Notes: a model not told the origin generated them from the sequence alone. Shown: positions 1 through 5,952, counted from the stretch's first letter. The stretch: DNA of 6,407 bases from Bacteroidales bacterium (GCA_012031335.1 JAAUTT010000268.1:1-6407), one strand, 5' to 3'. Made by a program: numbers and translations.

Positions 1-1
1 C

Positions 2-1054
2 ATATGGGTGTACATTGGCACTTATACCCAAAAAGAACCGCATGTAAGTGGCAAAGCCGAAGGAATATATATTTATGAAATGAATACATCTACCGGAGCT
101 TTAACCTATGTAGCCACTTCACCTCCTACAGTTAATCCCTCGTATGTAGCTCTGCATCCGAATGGCAAATGGCTTTTTGCAGCTAACGAAACCGGCGATG
201 GCAAATTAAGTGCTTTTTATATTGATCGCGAAAAGAAACAGCTTGTATTTATCAATTCTGTTTCGTCGCATGGCAGCGCCTCCTGTTATGTAAGCATTGA
301 CCATACGGGGAAATATGTTATGACAGCCAATTACAGCTCCGGCACTGTTGCTCTTTATCCTTTGGATGAAAACGGCAGACTCCGGGAAGCGACTTCTGTT
401 CACAAACACGAAGGCAAAGGACCCGATTCCCGTCAGGAAGGTCCGCACGCCCATATGATTGTACCTGCCAAAATATCCCCTTATGTTTATGCAGTCGATC
501 TGGGAATTGACCAGGTAATGATTTATGCGCTCGATCCTTCAAGATCTACCCTTACCCTGACAGGTAGTTATAAAACCAAAGCAGGGGCAGGCCCGCGACA
601 TATTGCCCTGCACCACAATAACCGTTGGGCATACATTATTAATGAGCTGAACGGCACCATTGAAGCCTGCACTGTCGATGCCAGAACGGCATTGCTATCC
701 CGGTTTCAGGATATATCTACCCTTCCAGTCGGAGAAAGTCGTAAGGCAGGTTGCGCCGATATCCACATCACGCCATCGGGCAAATATCTTTACGCCACCA
801 ACCGGGGAGAAATCAATACCATCGCTATGTACAGTATCGGGGAGGACGGGAAGCTAACACTTTTGGGACATCAGCCTGTGAAGGGCCGCACTCCGAGGAG
901 CTTTGCCATTGACCCTACCGGATCCTTTTTATTGGTTGCCAATCAGGATTCGGATAATGTTGTAACCTTTAAAATTGACCCCAAAACCGGAAAACTTATC
1001 GATACAGGTATTGAATCGAAAATCCCCACTCCTGTGTGTATTAAATTTGAGTAA
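2..1054 (+). CDS. Lactonase, seven-bladed beta-propeller family (6-phosphogluconolactonase-like), 5' end missing
   Basis: Exported or cytoplasmic beta-propeller lactonase of the Pgl/YbhE type (PF10282), a family that hydrolyses sugar lactones such as 6-phosphogluconolactone; the substrate here is unknown. The reading frame is open from base 2 (Ile-Trp-Val-Tyr-Ile-Gly-Thr-Tyr-Thr), so the gene starts before the window. The GTG at base 8 lies inside the first beta strand and is unlikely to be the real start. Counting from that GTG, the family marks are YIGTYT (2-7), NPSYVALHPNGKWLFAANE (43-61), the HTGKYVMTANYSSGTV repeat (99-114), PHAHM (146-150), GAGPRHIALH (193-202), the HITPSGKYLYATNRG blade (253-267) and the TPRSFAIDPTGSFLLVANQ blade (295-313). 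These are the recurring propeller repeats, and about 348 residues is near full family length, so little beyond a leader or signal peptide is missing. It sits 19 nt before the barrel gene and is probably cotranscribed with it. Family call is firm; physiological substrate is inference. Confidence 0.92.
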   Translation: MWVYIGTYTQKEPHVSGKAEGIYIYEMNTSTGALTYVATSPPTVNPSYVALHPNGKWLFAANETGDGKLSAFYIDREKKQLVFINSVSSHGSASCYVSIDHTGKYVMTANYSSGTVALYPLDENGRLREATSVHKHEGKGPDSRQEGPHAHMIVPAKISPYVYAVDLGIDQVMIYALDPSRSTLTLTGSYKTKAGAGPRHIALHHNNRWAYIINELNGTIEACTVDARTALLSRFQDISTLPVGESRKAGCADIHITPSGKYLYATNRGEINTIAMYSIGEDGKLTLLGHQPVKGRTPRSFAIDPTGSFLLVANQDSDNVVTFKIDPKTGKLIDTGIESKIPTPVCIKFE

Positions 1055-1073
1055 TTAACAGCCTTCAGAATAT

Positions 1074-2135
1074 ATGCAACGCCGAAATTTTATCAAGATA
1101 TCCGCATTGTCTGCAACAGCGGTGAACATGGGGTTTATAAAACCCTTCTCGAAACCAACTTTACCTAAAACATGGGCATGGTGCAGTATTGACAATAAGT
1201 TGAGCGACGATGCCATGCTGGCATTTTTCGAAAGATACCGCTCGGCAGGAGTTACAGGAATACTCTCTTCGGGAAGCAATGAATTGTATCAAAGGGCGTC
1301 TACTTTGGCCCGCAGGAGCGGTGTTGAACTACATGCCTGGCGATGGACATTGAACAGAGGGCAATATATCAAAACCCATCCCAACTGGTATGCTGTTAAC
1401 AGAAAAGGCGAATCGTGTGCAGGAGAAAATCCCCCGTATGTGGATTATTACCGCTGGCTGTGTCCTTCGCGCGATGAAGTGAAAGAGGTGATTGCCCGGG
1501 ATTATGAAACTTTATGCGACATACCCGATTTGCCGGGAGTGCATCTGGATTATGTGAGATACTGCGACATTTACCTGCCCAAAGAGCTGCAACCCAAATA
1601 TAACCTGGTTCAGGATCACGAAATGCCCGAATTCGATTATTGCTATTGTACCGAATGCCGCAGGCTCTTTAAGGAAGAAAATGGCACAGATCCGCTTGAA
1701 ATAAAAGATCCGGCTGCTGATAAGGCTTGGCACGAATTCAGGTTAAACCAGGTAGTGAAGCTTGTAAATCATATAGTTGAAAGCGTACATAAAAAAGGCA
1801 AGATCATCACAGGTGCGGTATTCCCCACCCCTGCCATGTCGCGAACTATGGTGCGGCAAAACTGGGCAAAATTCAATCTTGATGCTTATATGCCGATGGT
1901 GTACCAGAATTTATACGGAGAACCCGTTGAGTGGATTGGCAATTGTATCAAGGAATCGATCGCTGAACTTCCTGCCGGCACTCCGGTTTATGCCGGGATC
2001 TTCAGAGGAGCGGTTAAAGAAGATGAATTACAGAAAATCCACCGAATGGTTAAACAGAAGGGCGGAGCAGGTCTGAGTTTTTTCACCGCAGAAAGCCTTG
2101 CCGATGCTGACCTGAACATAATTCGTTCATTTTGA
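1074..2135 (+). CDS. Exported glycoside-hydrolase-like TIM-barrel protein with RR (Tat-like) leader
   Basis: A 353-residue protein resembling the family-10-like (GHL10/DUF187-type) putative glycosyl hydrolases of Bacteroidota. The leader begins MQRRNFIKISALSATAV, with a twin-arginine pair at 3-4 and a short hydrophobic stretch to about 22, so export by the Tat route is likely. Barrel-like features follow: WAWCSID (34-40), GVTGILSSG (59-67), ELHAWRWTLN (85-94), the GVHLDYVRY strand (155-163), whose Asp159 and Arg162 match the D(Y)xR motif of this superfamily, and AYMPMVYQNLYG (271-282). A cysteine cluster C190-x-C192-x2-C195 followed by RRLF resembles the CxCxxC..F segment of related barrel hydrolases and may bind a metal or stabilise a loop. 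I cannot point to a verified catalytic acid pair, and the substrate is unknown. The start at 1074 is the only one that keeps the RR leader. No Shine-Dalgarno sequence is visible, as is usual in Bacteroidota. Its stop overlaps the stop of the opposing CBM9-like gene. Confidence 0.85.
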   Translation: MQRRNFIKISALSATAVNMGFIKPFSKPTLPKTWAWCSIDNKLSDDAMLAFFERYRSAGVTGILSSGSNELYQRASTLARRSGVELHAWRWTLNRGQYIKTHPNWYAVNRKGESCAGENPPYVDYYRWLCPSRDEVKEVIARDYETLCDIPDLPGVHLDYVRYCDIYLPKELQPKYNLVQDHEMPEFDYCYCTECRRLFKEENGTDPLEIKDPAADKAWHEFRLNQVVKLVNHIVESVHKKGKIITGAVFPTPAMSRTMVRQNWAKFNLDAYMPMVYQNLYGEPVEWIGNCIKESIAELPAGTPVYAGIFRGAVKEDELQKIHRMVKQKGGAGLSFFTAESLADADLNIIRSF

Positions 2136-3314
2136 TGATCGGGGTGTTTTCCACGTTCGTCCGGAATGGTCGATATGCCAAAGCCAGGGAGATTCTTCCT
2201 TAAAAGCTACCGCTTCGAATATGGTTAAGGCAGTTTTCACTTCTGCGTTAAACTGAAATGTTTCACCAGATTGCCCGGTTAACTCCGACATGTAGGAAGC
2301 AAACTTTTTATTTTGTGCAAAGTACTTCCGCTGGGCATGGTAAATTTTCCGGAGTTCCGATTTAACAACTTCATCAGGATCGGGTTTAAAAGCAACATTG
2401 GAAGTACCTGCAATCGTATTTGTAAAAAATAAATAACCCCATTTCTCGGGCTGATGCATATCTATTTCCCCCTGAGGTGACCAAACCCAGTTATCCTCTG
2501 GTAAAGGTTTGCCAGTAATGGTATTCGTTTCTTTAACATACTTTCCGCTCACAATCCTGGTTTTCCATTCCACACGCGAAAAGTTAATCCTCCAGATATC
2601 CCCTTCTTTGGGCATGCCTGTAGCGCAATACACCATAAAGGACTGCAAGGGGAAAGCAATTTCGACCATCCAGGCGGTATCAGAATCGGAGGGATTGTTT
2701 ATTGATCCTTTTATGGAAACAGCAGTCTTCAATCCGGTAAAATCCCAATCGGTAAGGTAGGGACCGCCATCGCGGTATGGTTTAATAAGCAGCAGGTCCC
2801 AGACTGTATTGAGGGCATTCATTTCAAATTCGAAATAACCATGTGTGTCTCCATCGGGATCGATAAAAACTTCGAAGTCGTTGTCATGGAAAATAACTGC
2901 ATCGCGTTGTGTAATGCTAGCCCACACATGCGGTTCTTCCAATTCGGCATAAACATACAGGTACTGTTTATCCCATATCATCTTAGCCCTGGTTTTCCAT
3001 TTGGGTTCGGGTTTCCTTGCCCCTTCGATATCCGTAAAAAAACTTGTCCAGGGAACGGCATCCCATACCTCTTCATTGGCATGTCCGTCAATTGTTATTT
3101 CCGAATTGGTATAATAACAAACATACGATAACGGAAGCTCATTATTTTGAGCCTGAAGACCAATAAACAAAATGTTTAAAAAGATTATAGTTGAAATTAT
3201 TTTAGTTGAAAACAGATTGGCAATTTGACCTTTCCGGACTTTTAGGAAGTTGAATTTACATGATAAAATATATCGGTTATAGTTCATTTGATTTAGTTCT
3301 GAATTATTTGACAT
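2127..3314 (-). CDS. Secreted CBM9-like carbohydrate-binding domain protein
   Basis: A 395-residue protein of the carbohydrate-binding family 9-like group that is common in Bacteroidota. Numbering from the first ATG (3314): a hydrophobic signal core KIISTIIFLNILFIGLQAQ (38-56) is followed by the CBM9-type sandwich. Seen are ITIDGHANEEVWDAVPW (73-89), FTDIEGARKPEPKWKTRAKMIW (93-114), LYVYAELEEPHVWASIT (119-135), the acidic DNDFEVFIDPDGDTHGYFEFEMNAL segment (144-168), WDLLLIKPYRDGGP (172-185) and WRINFSRVEWK (241-251). The tail, PDPDEVVKSELRKIYHAQRKYFAQ (311-334), is a predicted amphipathic helix usual in these proteins. It probably binds sugars or polysaccharide outside the cytoplasm; no catalytic role is visible. 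The first ATG gives an unusually long, polar leader before the signal core. ATG at 3287 (Met10) shortens it only slightly, and no closer ATG exists, so the start is uncertain. It is convergent with the barrel gene and may share its substrate (inference). Confidence 0.88.
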   Translation of the reverse strand: MSNNSELNQMNYNRYILSCKFNFLKVRKGQIANLFSTKIISTIIFLNILFIGLQAQNNELPLSYVCYYTNSEITIDGHANEEVWDAVPWTSFFTDIEGARKPEPKWKTRAKMIWDKQYLYVYAELEEPHVWASITQRDAVIFHDNDFEVFIDPDGDTHGYFEFEMNALNTVWDLLLIKPYRDGGPYLTDWDFTGLKTAVSIKGSINNPSDSDTAWMVEIAFPLQSFMVYCATGMPKEGDIWRINFSRVEWKTRIVSGKYVKETNTITGKPLPEDNWVWSPQGEIDMHQPEKWGYLFFTNTIAGTSNVAFKPDPDEVVKSELRKIYHAQRKYFAQNKKFASYMSELTGQSGETFQFNAEVKTALTIFEAVAFKEESPWLWHIDHSGRTWKTPRSSK

Positions 3315-3361
3315 TTATTGTTTTGTAACGATTGCTTACCGACATAATAAGGTCTTTGTTG

Positions 3362-3386
3362 TTGAGTAAGTAAGTTTACTTCTCAA
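3362..3386. repeat. Near-perfect palindrome in the CBM9 gene leader
   Basis: Arms TTGAG-T-AAGTAA (3362-3373) and TTACTT-CTCAA (3376-3386) are exact reverse complements over 11 bp apart from one extra T at 3367, around a 2-bp centre (GT). It lies 48-72 nt upstream of the first ATG of the minus-strand CBM9-like gene. As DNA it has the shape of an operator for a dimeric regulator; as RNA it could form a hairpin in the leader. It has no following U-run, so it is not an obvious terminator. No regulator gene is visible in the window. Confidence 0.5.
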
Positions 3387-3415
3387 TTTCTATATCCCGA
3401 GTTTTTTAACTAACC

Positions 3416-3432
3416 TACTCAAATTACAAAAT
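3416..3432 (-). promoter_or_regulatory. Possible promoter -7-like motif for the CBM9 gene
   Basis: Read on the minus strand this is ATTTTGTAATTTGAGTA. It contains TAATTTG, one base short of the Bacteroidota -7 element TAnnTTTG, about 105 nt before the first CBM9 ATG. The near-identical copy at 4356-4373 has the full element. I could not find a well-spaced TTTG -33 box, so this is a tentative call. Confidence 0.25.
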
Positions 3433-3668
3433 ATAATATTATTAAAGTTCGGTAGATATGGAAAAACCTGAAAGGAAATATTATCGTGGAATTTTACATA
3501 ATCAATCCCATCCAAAATATTGTGAAACTGCGGATCCTTACCCCGGCGTGATTCCTCAACTTCATTAAAGCGGAAATTTAATGATTAAGGCTGGTCACGG
3601 TCATAATTGATTCCGAATTTATTTAAATAGCTAAATTTCACTATTACATTCCTACTATGACAAAGTTT

Positions 3669-4188
3669 TCAATGCCATTTATAAACGGTATTCCTGAGTG
3701 GGTCAATATTTTTATATGAATCAAAATCTTTTCGTTTATTACTATTCCACCAGTCATAATAAGCTTTTGAGACAATTTCGTGCGACTCCTGAGAATGAAT
3801 AAACAACTCACTAAAATCCTTTTTTTCCAGTATGGGGTTCTGGGAAGGAAACCGGCCAACCAAATACTCACTATCATTGGCGACAGCCCGGATTGATTCT
3901 ATAGTCCACAATATGTACATTCCGAGTTTGCATTCCTGCATATAAAAAGAAGAAATACCATTCCGGGGAAAAATTCCTTATCAATTGTGGTTCGTTTCGG
4001 TGCAAAATCAATGCTGGTATGTCCTTATAAGTAAATGCAGGAAGTTCCGCAGAATCGTATTTACCGGACGCTAACTGTTCAATATACTGGTCTACTTTAT
4101 CGTTATGGATTTCTATATCATTGTTTTTATTACAACTGACTGAAATTATCAAAGAAACAAGGATGAGGATGAGTTTAAAAGTTTTCAT
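3669..4188 (-). pseudogene. DUF4943-like lipoprotein gene, split by a one-base frameshift
   Basis: The two halves are in different frames but read as one 172-residue protein. The first half starts at ATG 4188 with MKTFKLILILVSLIISVSC, a lipoprotein signal whose acceptor would be Cys19, then DQYIEQLASGKYDSAELPAF (33-52) and IPALILHRNEPQLIRNFSP (57-75). The second half continues ECKLGMYILWTIESIRAV, YLVGRFPSQNPIL, SHEIVSKAYYDWWN and ends in YKWH (stop at 3669). This order matches what I recall of the DUF4943 lipoprotein family of Bacteroidota, whose function is unknown. The frames join if one base is removed from the five-base run at 3944-3948 (T on the coding strand), giving Trp-Tyr-Phe-Phe-Phe-Tyr-Met-Gln-Glu-Cys. 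As given, the upstream frame runs on to 3874 with unrelated residues. An ATG at 4212 would add eight polar residues before the signal and is less likely. Sequencing error and true decay cannot be separated here. Confidence 0.75.
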
Positions 4189-4309
4189 TGTTTGAACTTT
4201 AAATTTAACCATGATTCAAAAATGTTTGTAATACTCATGTACCGGCCTGTTAAAATTACATTGCGAGTTTGGCGGAGTTTTTCATCGAATTCATTTTCAT
4301 AAAACCTTG

Positions 4310-4350
4310 AAAAAAATAAATCAAAATTCAATTACCCTTTTCCTTTATTT
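4310..4350 (-). terminator. Weak candidate terminator after the SIMPL-GNAT operon
   Basis: On the minus strand an AAATAAA / TTTATTT pair (4350-4344 with 4320-4314) is followed by further T residues (to 4310), 24 nt beyond the GNAT stop. The stem is seven A-T pairs only and the loop is 23 nt, so stability is poor. It is also downstream of the promoter-like motif at 4356-4373 and so would sit in the lipoprotein leader. Low confidence. Confidence 0.22.
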
Positions 4351-4355
4351 ATGAT

Positions 4356-4373
4356 TACTCAAATTTACAAAAT
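4356..4373 (-). promoter_or_regulatory. Possible promoter -7 motif (TAAATTTG) for the lipoprotein gene
   Basis: On the minus strand the sequence ATTTTGTAAATTTGAGTA contains an exact match to the Bacteroidota -7 consensus TAnnTTTG (4367-4360). It directly follows the GNAT stop codon and would start transcription near 4350, leaving a leader of about 160 nt before ATG 4188. No clear -33 TTTG is present at the usual spacing. The 17-nt relative in the CBM9 leader supports a shared role. Confidence 0.33.
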
Positions 4374-4928
4374 CTATCCGATTTGCATTCTTTGTTTCCA
4401 TTCTTTGGCAAGGATAGCATAAACCAAATCGTCGACCCATTTACCATGAAAGAAAATACTTTCAACGAAATGGGCTTCCTTTCTAAACCCCAATCGTTCC
4501 ACCAGTTTAATCGAATCGATATTTACGGGATCAATTGATGCGATAATCCGATGTTTGTTTAGAGTATAAACCAGAAAATCGATTATAATTTTCAATGCTT
4601 CTGTTGCGTAGCCTTTTCCCCTAAAATCTTTAGATAAAGTATAGCCAATTTCAACCTGCTTATTTTCAGCATCCGACTTTAAGAAATGGAGTCCAATATC
4701 ACCAATCAGCAAATTTGAGGTTTGTTCAATAATCACAAATTGATACCAGGTACCTGGCACATTCATCTCAGATGAAGTGGCGTTAATAAATGCAGCAACA
4801 TCTTCGACCGATTGTGGTATCAGACTCAGATATTTATTGGTATCCGAATCGGATCGATATCGGAACATCGATTCCTTATCGTCCATGCATACTGGCCTGA
4901 TATAAATTCTTTCAGTTTTAAATTCCAT
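4374..4928 (-). CDS. GNAT family N-acetyltransferase (RimJ/RimL type)
   Basis: A 184-residue cytoplasmic acetyltransferase that would move the acetyl group of acetyl-CoA to an amine; the acceptor is unknown. The length and start (MEFKTERIYIRPVCMDD) are typical of the RimJ/RimL-like Acetyltransf_3 group. Visible marks are ERIYIRPV (6-13), LLIGDIGLHF (73-82), VEIGYTLSKDFRGKGYATEAL (92-112), in which R103-G-K-G106-Y-A108 fits the Q/RxxGxG/A pyrophosphate-binding motif, then HRIIASIDPVNIDSIKLVERLGFRKEA (126-152), with the DPxN turn and the LGF motif, and the terminal strand DDLVYAILAKEW (166-177). No signal peptide or membrane segment. It starts 18 nt after the stop of the SIMPL gene and so is probably cotranscribed with it, although no functional link between the two families is known to me. 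Confidence 0.93.
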   Translation of the reverse strand: MEFKTERIYIRPVCMDDKESMFRYRSDSDTNKYLSLIPQSVEDVAAFINATSSEMNVPGTWYQFVIIEQTSNLLIGDIGLHFLKSDAENKQVEIGYTLSKDFRGKGYATEALKIIIDFLVYTLNKHRIIASIDPVNIDSIKLVERLGFRKEAHFVESIFFHGKWVDDLVYAILAKEWKQRMQIG

Positions 4929-4946
4929 TATTTAATGTACTATGGT

Positions 4947-5627
4947 TTATTTTAATTCAAATCTTACAGTTATATTATATTCAAGTTTTATTTTTTCAAA
5001 TTCAATATCAGGATCTGGGGCTCTGGAACCGTAGATATTCTTAACCGATGCACCCCTTATCAAAATTCTGGCAACTTGTCCTTTCAATTCTCCGGCCATA
5101 TTGGTATTATTTACGTGCTCCAAAATATACAATGCTCGTCCCGCTTCCTGGTTTATAGCAGTTGTTAATGCTATAGCTTTTTCTTTGGCCGATTTAATTG
5201 CATCAACCTTAACTTCCTGCCTGTATTTTTCTATCTCACTATGGTCGAGTCGGTCTATTGAAATATTCGAAATCCCAAGTTTTTCTAATTCCGTAAATAC
5301 TTCCCCGGCTGTTTTTGCATCAAAAACCAATAACTGATATTCCTTCATCATCAAAATATCTGATTTTACAATCCAATACTTTTGGAAGTTGCTGATAAAA
5401 TCCTTAATCATTAAACACTTTGCGACATCAATTCCAATTTCCTGAAGTTTGGAAATCATTATGTTCTCTGTCTCTTCAAGAGTTTTGCCTTTTATGTCCT
5501 TATCATTAACCAGGATTCTCAAATATATTCTATCTGGCGTAATCTGTTTTTCGGCAAACCCTGTTACCTCAACAAAATTCTGATCAATAAAGTTTTTACC
5601 TGACTCTTGCCCATACGTGGTAAGCAT
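4947..5627 (-). CDS. SIMPL-domain (DUF541) periplasmic protein, leader out of frame
   Basis: SIMPL-domain proteins (PF04402) are exported or envelope proteins with two alpha/beta repeats; their biochemical role is poorly known. Numbered from the in-frame ATG at 5627, this one shows FVEVTGFAEKQITPDRIYLRI (18-38, the family N-terminal strand), a long middle with KTAGEVFTELEKLGISNISI (105-124), the helix VDAIKSAKEKAIALTTAINQEAG (141-163) that is the family hallmark, and the closing strands EFEKIKLEYNITVRFEL (209-225). The ATG at 5627 is very probably not the natural start. The frame continues upstream through KLILTCCFAIAM, the hydrophobic core of a signal peptide, but reaches a stop before any ATG. 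The natural start is most likely ATG 5679 in the neighbouring frame, joined by loss of one base in an A run (see the next feature). The corrected protein would be 243 residues. It lies upstream of the GNAT gene in the same operon. Confidence 0.85.
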   Translation of the reverse strand: MLTTYGQESGKNFIDQNFVEVTGFAEKQITPDRIYLRILVNDKDIKGKTLEETENIMISKLQEIGIDVAKCLMIKDFISNFQKYWIVKSDILMMKEYQLLVFDAKTAGEVFTELEKLGISNISIDRLDHSEIEKYRQEVKVDAIKSAKEKAIALTTAINQEAGRALYILEHVNNTNMAGELKGQVARILIRGASVKNIYGSRAPDPDIEFEKIKLEYNITVRFELK

Positions 5628-5679
5628 TGCAATTGCAAAACAACAAGTTAAAATTAATTTTCCATAGCTTTTTTAACAT
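5628..5679 (-). pseudogene. Displaced signal-peptide start of the SIMPL gene
   Basis: ATG at 5679 opens MLKKLWK in one frame, while the downstream frame carries the signal core KLILTCCFAIA that leads directly into the SIMPL coding region. Removing one base joins them. If the base comes from the six-base run (5669-5674) the leader reads MLKSYGKLILTCCFAIAM; if from the four-base run (5658-5661) it reads MLKKLWKLILTCCFAIAM. Both are convincing export signals with Lys residues before a hydrophobic core. This is the second single-base shift in an A/T run in the window. Confidence 0.65.
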
Positions 5680-5699
5680 AGGATGATGCTAAAAGCTAT
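5664..5699. repeat. Inverted repeat flanking the restored SIMPL start codon
   Basis: ATAGCTTTT (5664-5672) and AAAAGCTAT (5691-5699) are a perfect 9-bp inverted repeat with an 18-nt spacer. The likely natural start codon (5679-5677, minus strand) lies in the spacer, so the transcript could place its start in a hairpin loop. One arm also contains the six-base run that may carry the frameshift. Function is inference. Confidence 0.5.
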
Positions 5700-5700
5700 T

Positions 5701-5724
5701 ACCCCCATCATTGGGGTGTTTTTT
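5701..5724 (+). terminator. Terminator-like hairpin plus U-run, plus strand, no matching gene
   Basis: On the plus strand CCCCA (5703-5707), loop TCAT, TGGGG (5712-5716) is followed by TGTTTTTT with six T residues at 5719-5724. A GC-rich stem plus a U-run is the classic intrinsic-terminator shape. No plus-strand gene ends nearby, because all genes from 2127 to the right edge are on the minus strand. On the minus strand the same hairpin sits in the SIMPL leader, about 22 nt before the restored start, with an A-run before it and no U-run after it. Confidence 0.55.
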
Positions 5725-5758
5725 ATTACACCAATTCATGAAGATCCACTTAAAACAT

Positions 5759-5932
5759 TCATCCATTAACCTTTTGTAAGTATTTGTTTCTGTTTAGTAA
5801 GGGTTGTTGGGGAAACATCAATTTGACTGCATCAGAATAAATGTTTTGGATTTCTTCAGGATCCGATAATTGTTGTTTAATTTTAAAAGGCGAACAACTA
5901 TAAATTGGATAATGTACCTGGTATCGAACTTC
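5759..5932 (-). pseudogene. Orphan 57-codon open frame, possible gene remnant
   Basis: Between a TAA (5935-5933) and a TGA (5761-5759) the minus strand stays open for 57 codons with a hydrophilic, protein-like composition, including VRYQVHYPIYSCSPFKIK, QQLSDPEEIQNIYSDAVKLM and FPQQPLLNRNKYLQK. There is no ATG near the beginning; the first is at residue 39. It could be the 3' end of a gene whose upstream part has been lost or shifted, or a chance open frame. I do not recognise the family. A second frame on the same strand is also open over part of this stretch but reads as basic and hydrophobic, more like a shadow. Confidence 0.35.
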
Positions 5933-5952
5933 TTAACCTGGATCGACTTAAA

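Larger units (their letters stand above)
3315..3668. other. Intergenic stretch, AT-rich, no supported gene
   Basis: About 350 bp separate the CBM9-like gene start from the lipoprotein gene end; both run on the minus strand, so this is the CBM9 leader plus the lipoprotein 3' region. It holds a strong imperfect palindrome (3362-3386) and a promoter-like motif (3416-3432), listed separately. Two short open frames occur but neither is convincing: a plus-strand 36-codon frame from ATG 3458 to 3568, and a minus-strand 64-codon frame without ATG (3584 to 3390). An AT-only imperfect inverted repeat near 3617-3641 lacks a U-run and is not a good terminator. Confidence 0.6.

Noticed and set aside
2509..3131. 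Plus-strand frames opposite the CBM9-like gene
   Set aside because: Antisense shadows; the minus strand carries the complete CBM9 motif series.
3458..3568. Plus-strand 36-codon frame starting MEKPERKYYRG
   Set aside because: Short, no ribosome site or promoter, no recognised family; open frames occur on both strands here, so chance is likely.
3390..3584. Minus-strand 64-codon open frame containing EESRRGKDPQFHNILDG
   Set aside because: No start codon and no recognised family. The composition is somewhat protein-like, so it could be a remnant, but the support is weaker than for 5759-5932.
3617..3641. AT-rich imperfect inverted repeat after the lipoprotein gene
   Set aside because: Stem is nearly all A-T with a bulge and no U-run; not a credible terminator.
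3644..3877. Minus-strand 77-codon frame over the lipoprotein 3' half
   Set aside because: It overlaps the well-supported DUF4943-like second half in another frame and has no family features; it is a shadow.
5101..5337. Plus-strand 78-codon frame inside the SIMPL gene
   Set aside because: Antisense shadow of a confidently identified coding region.
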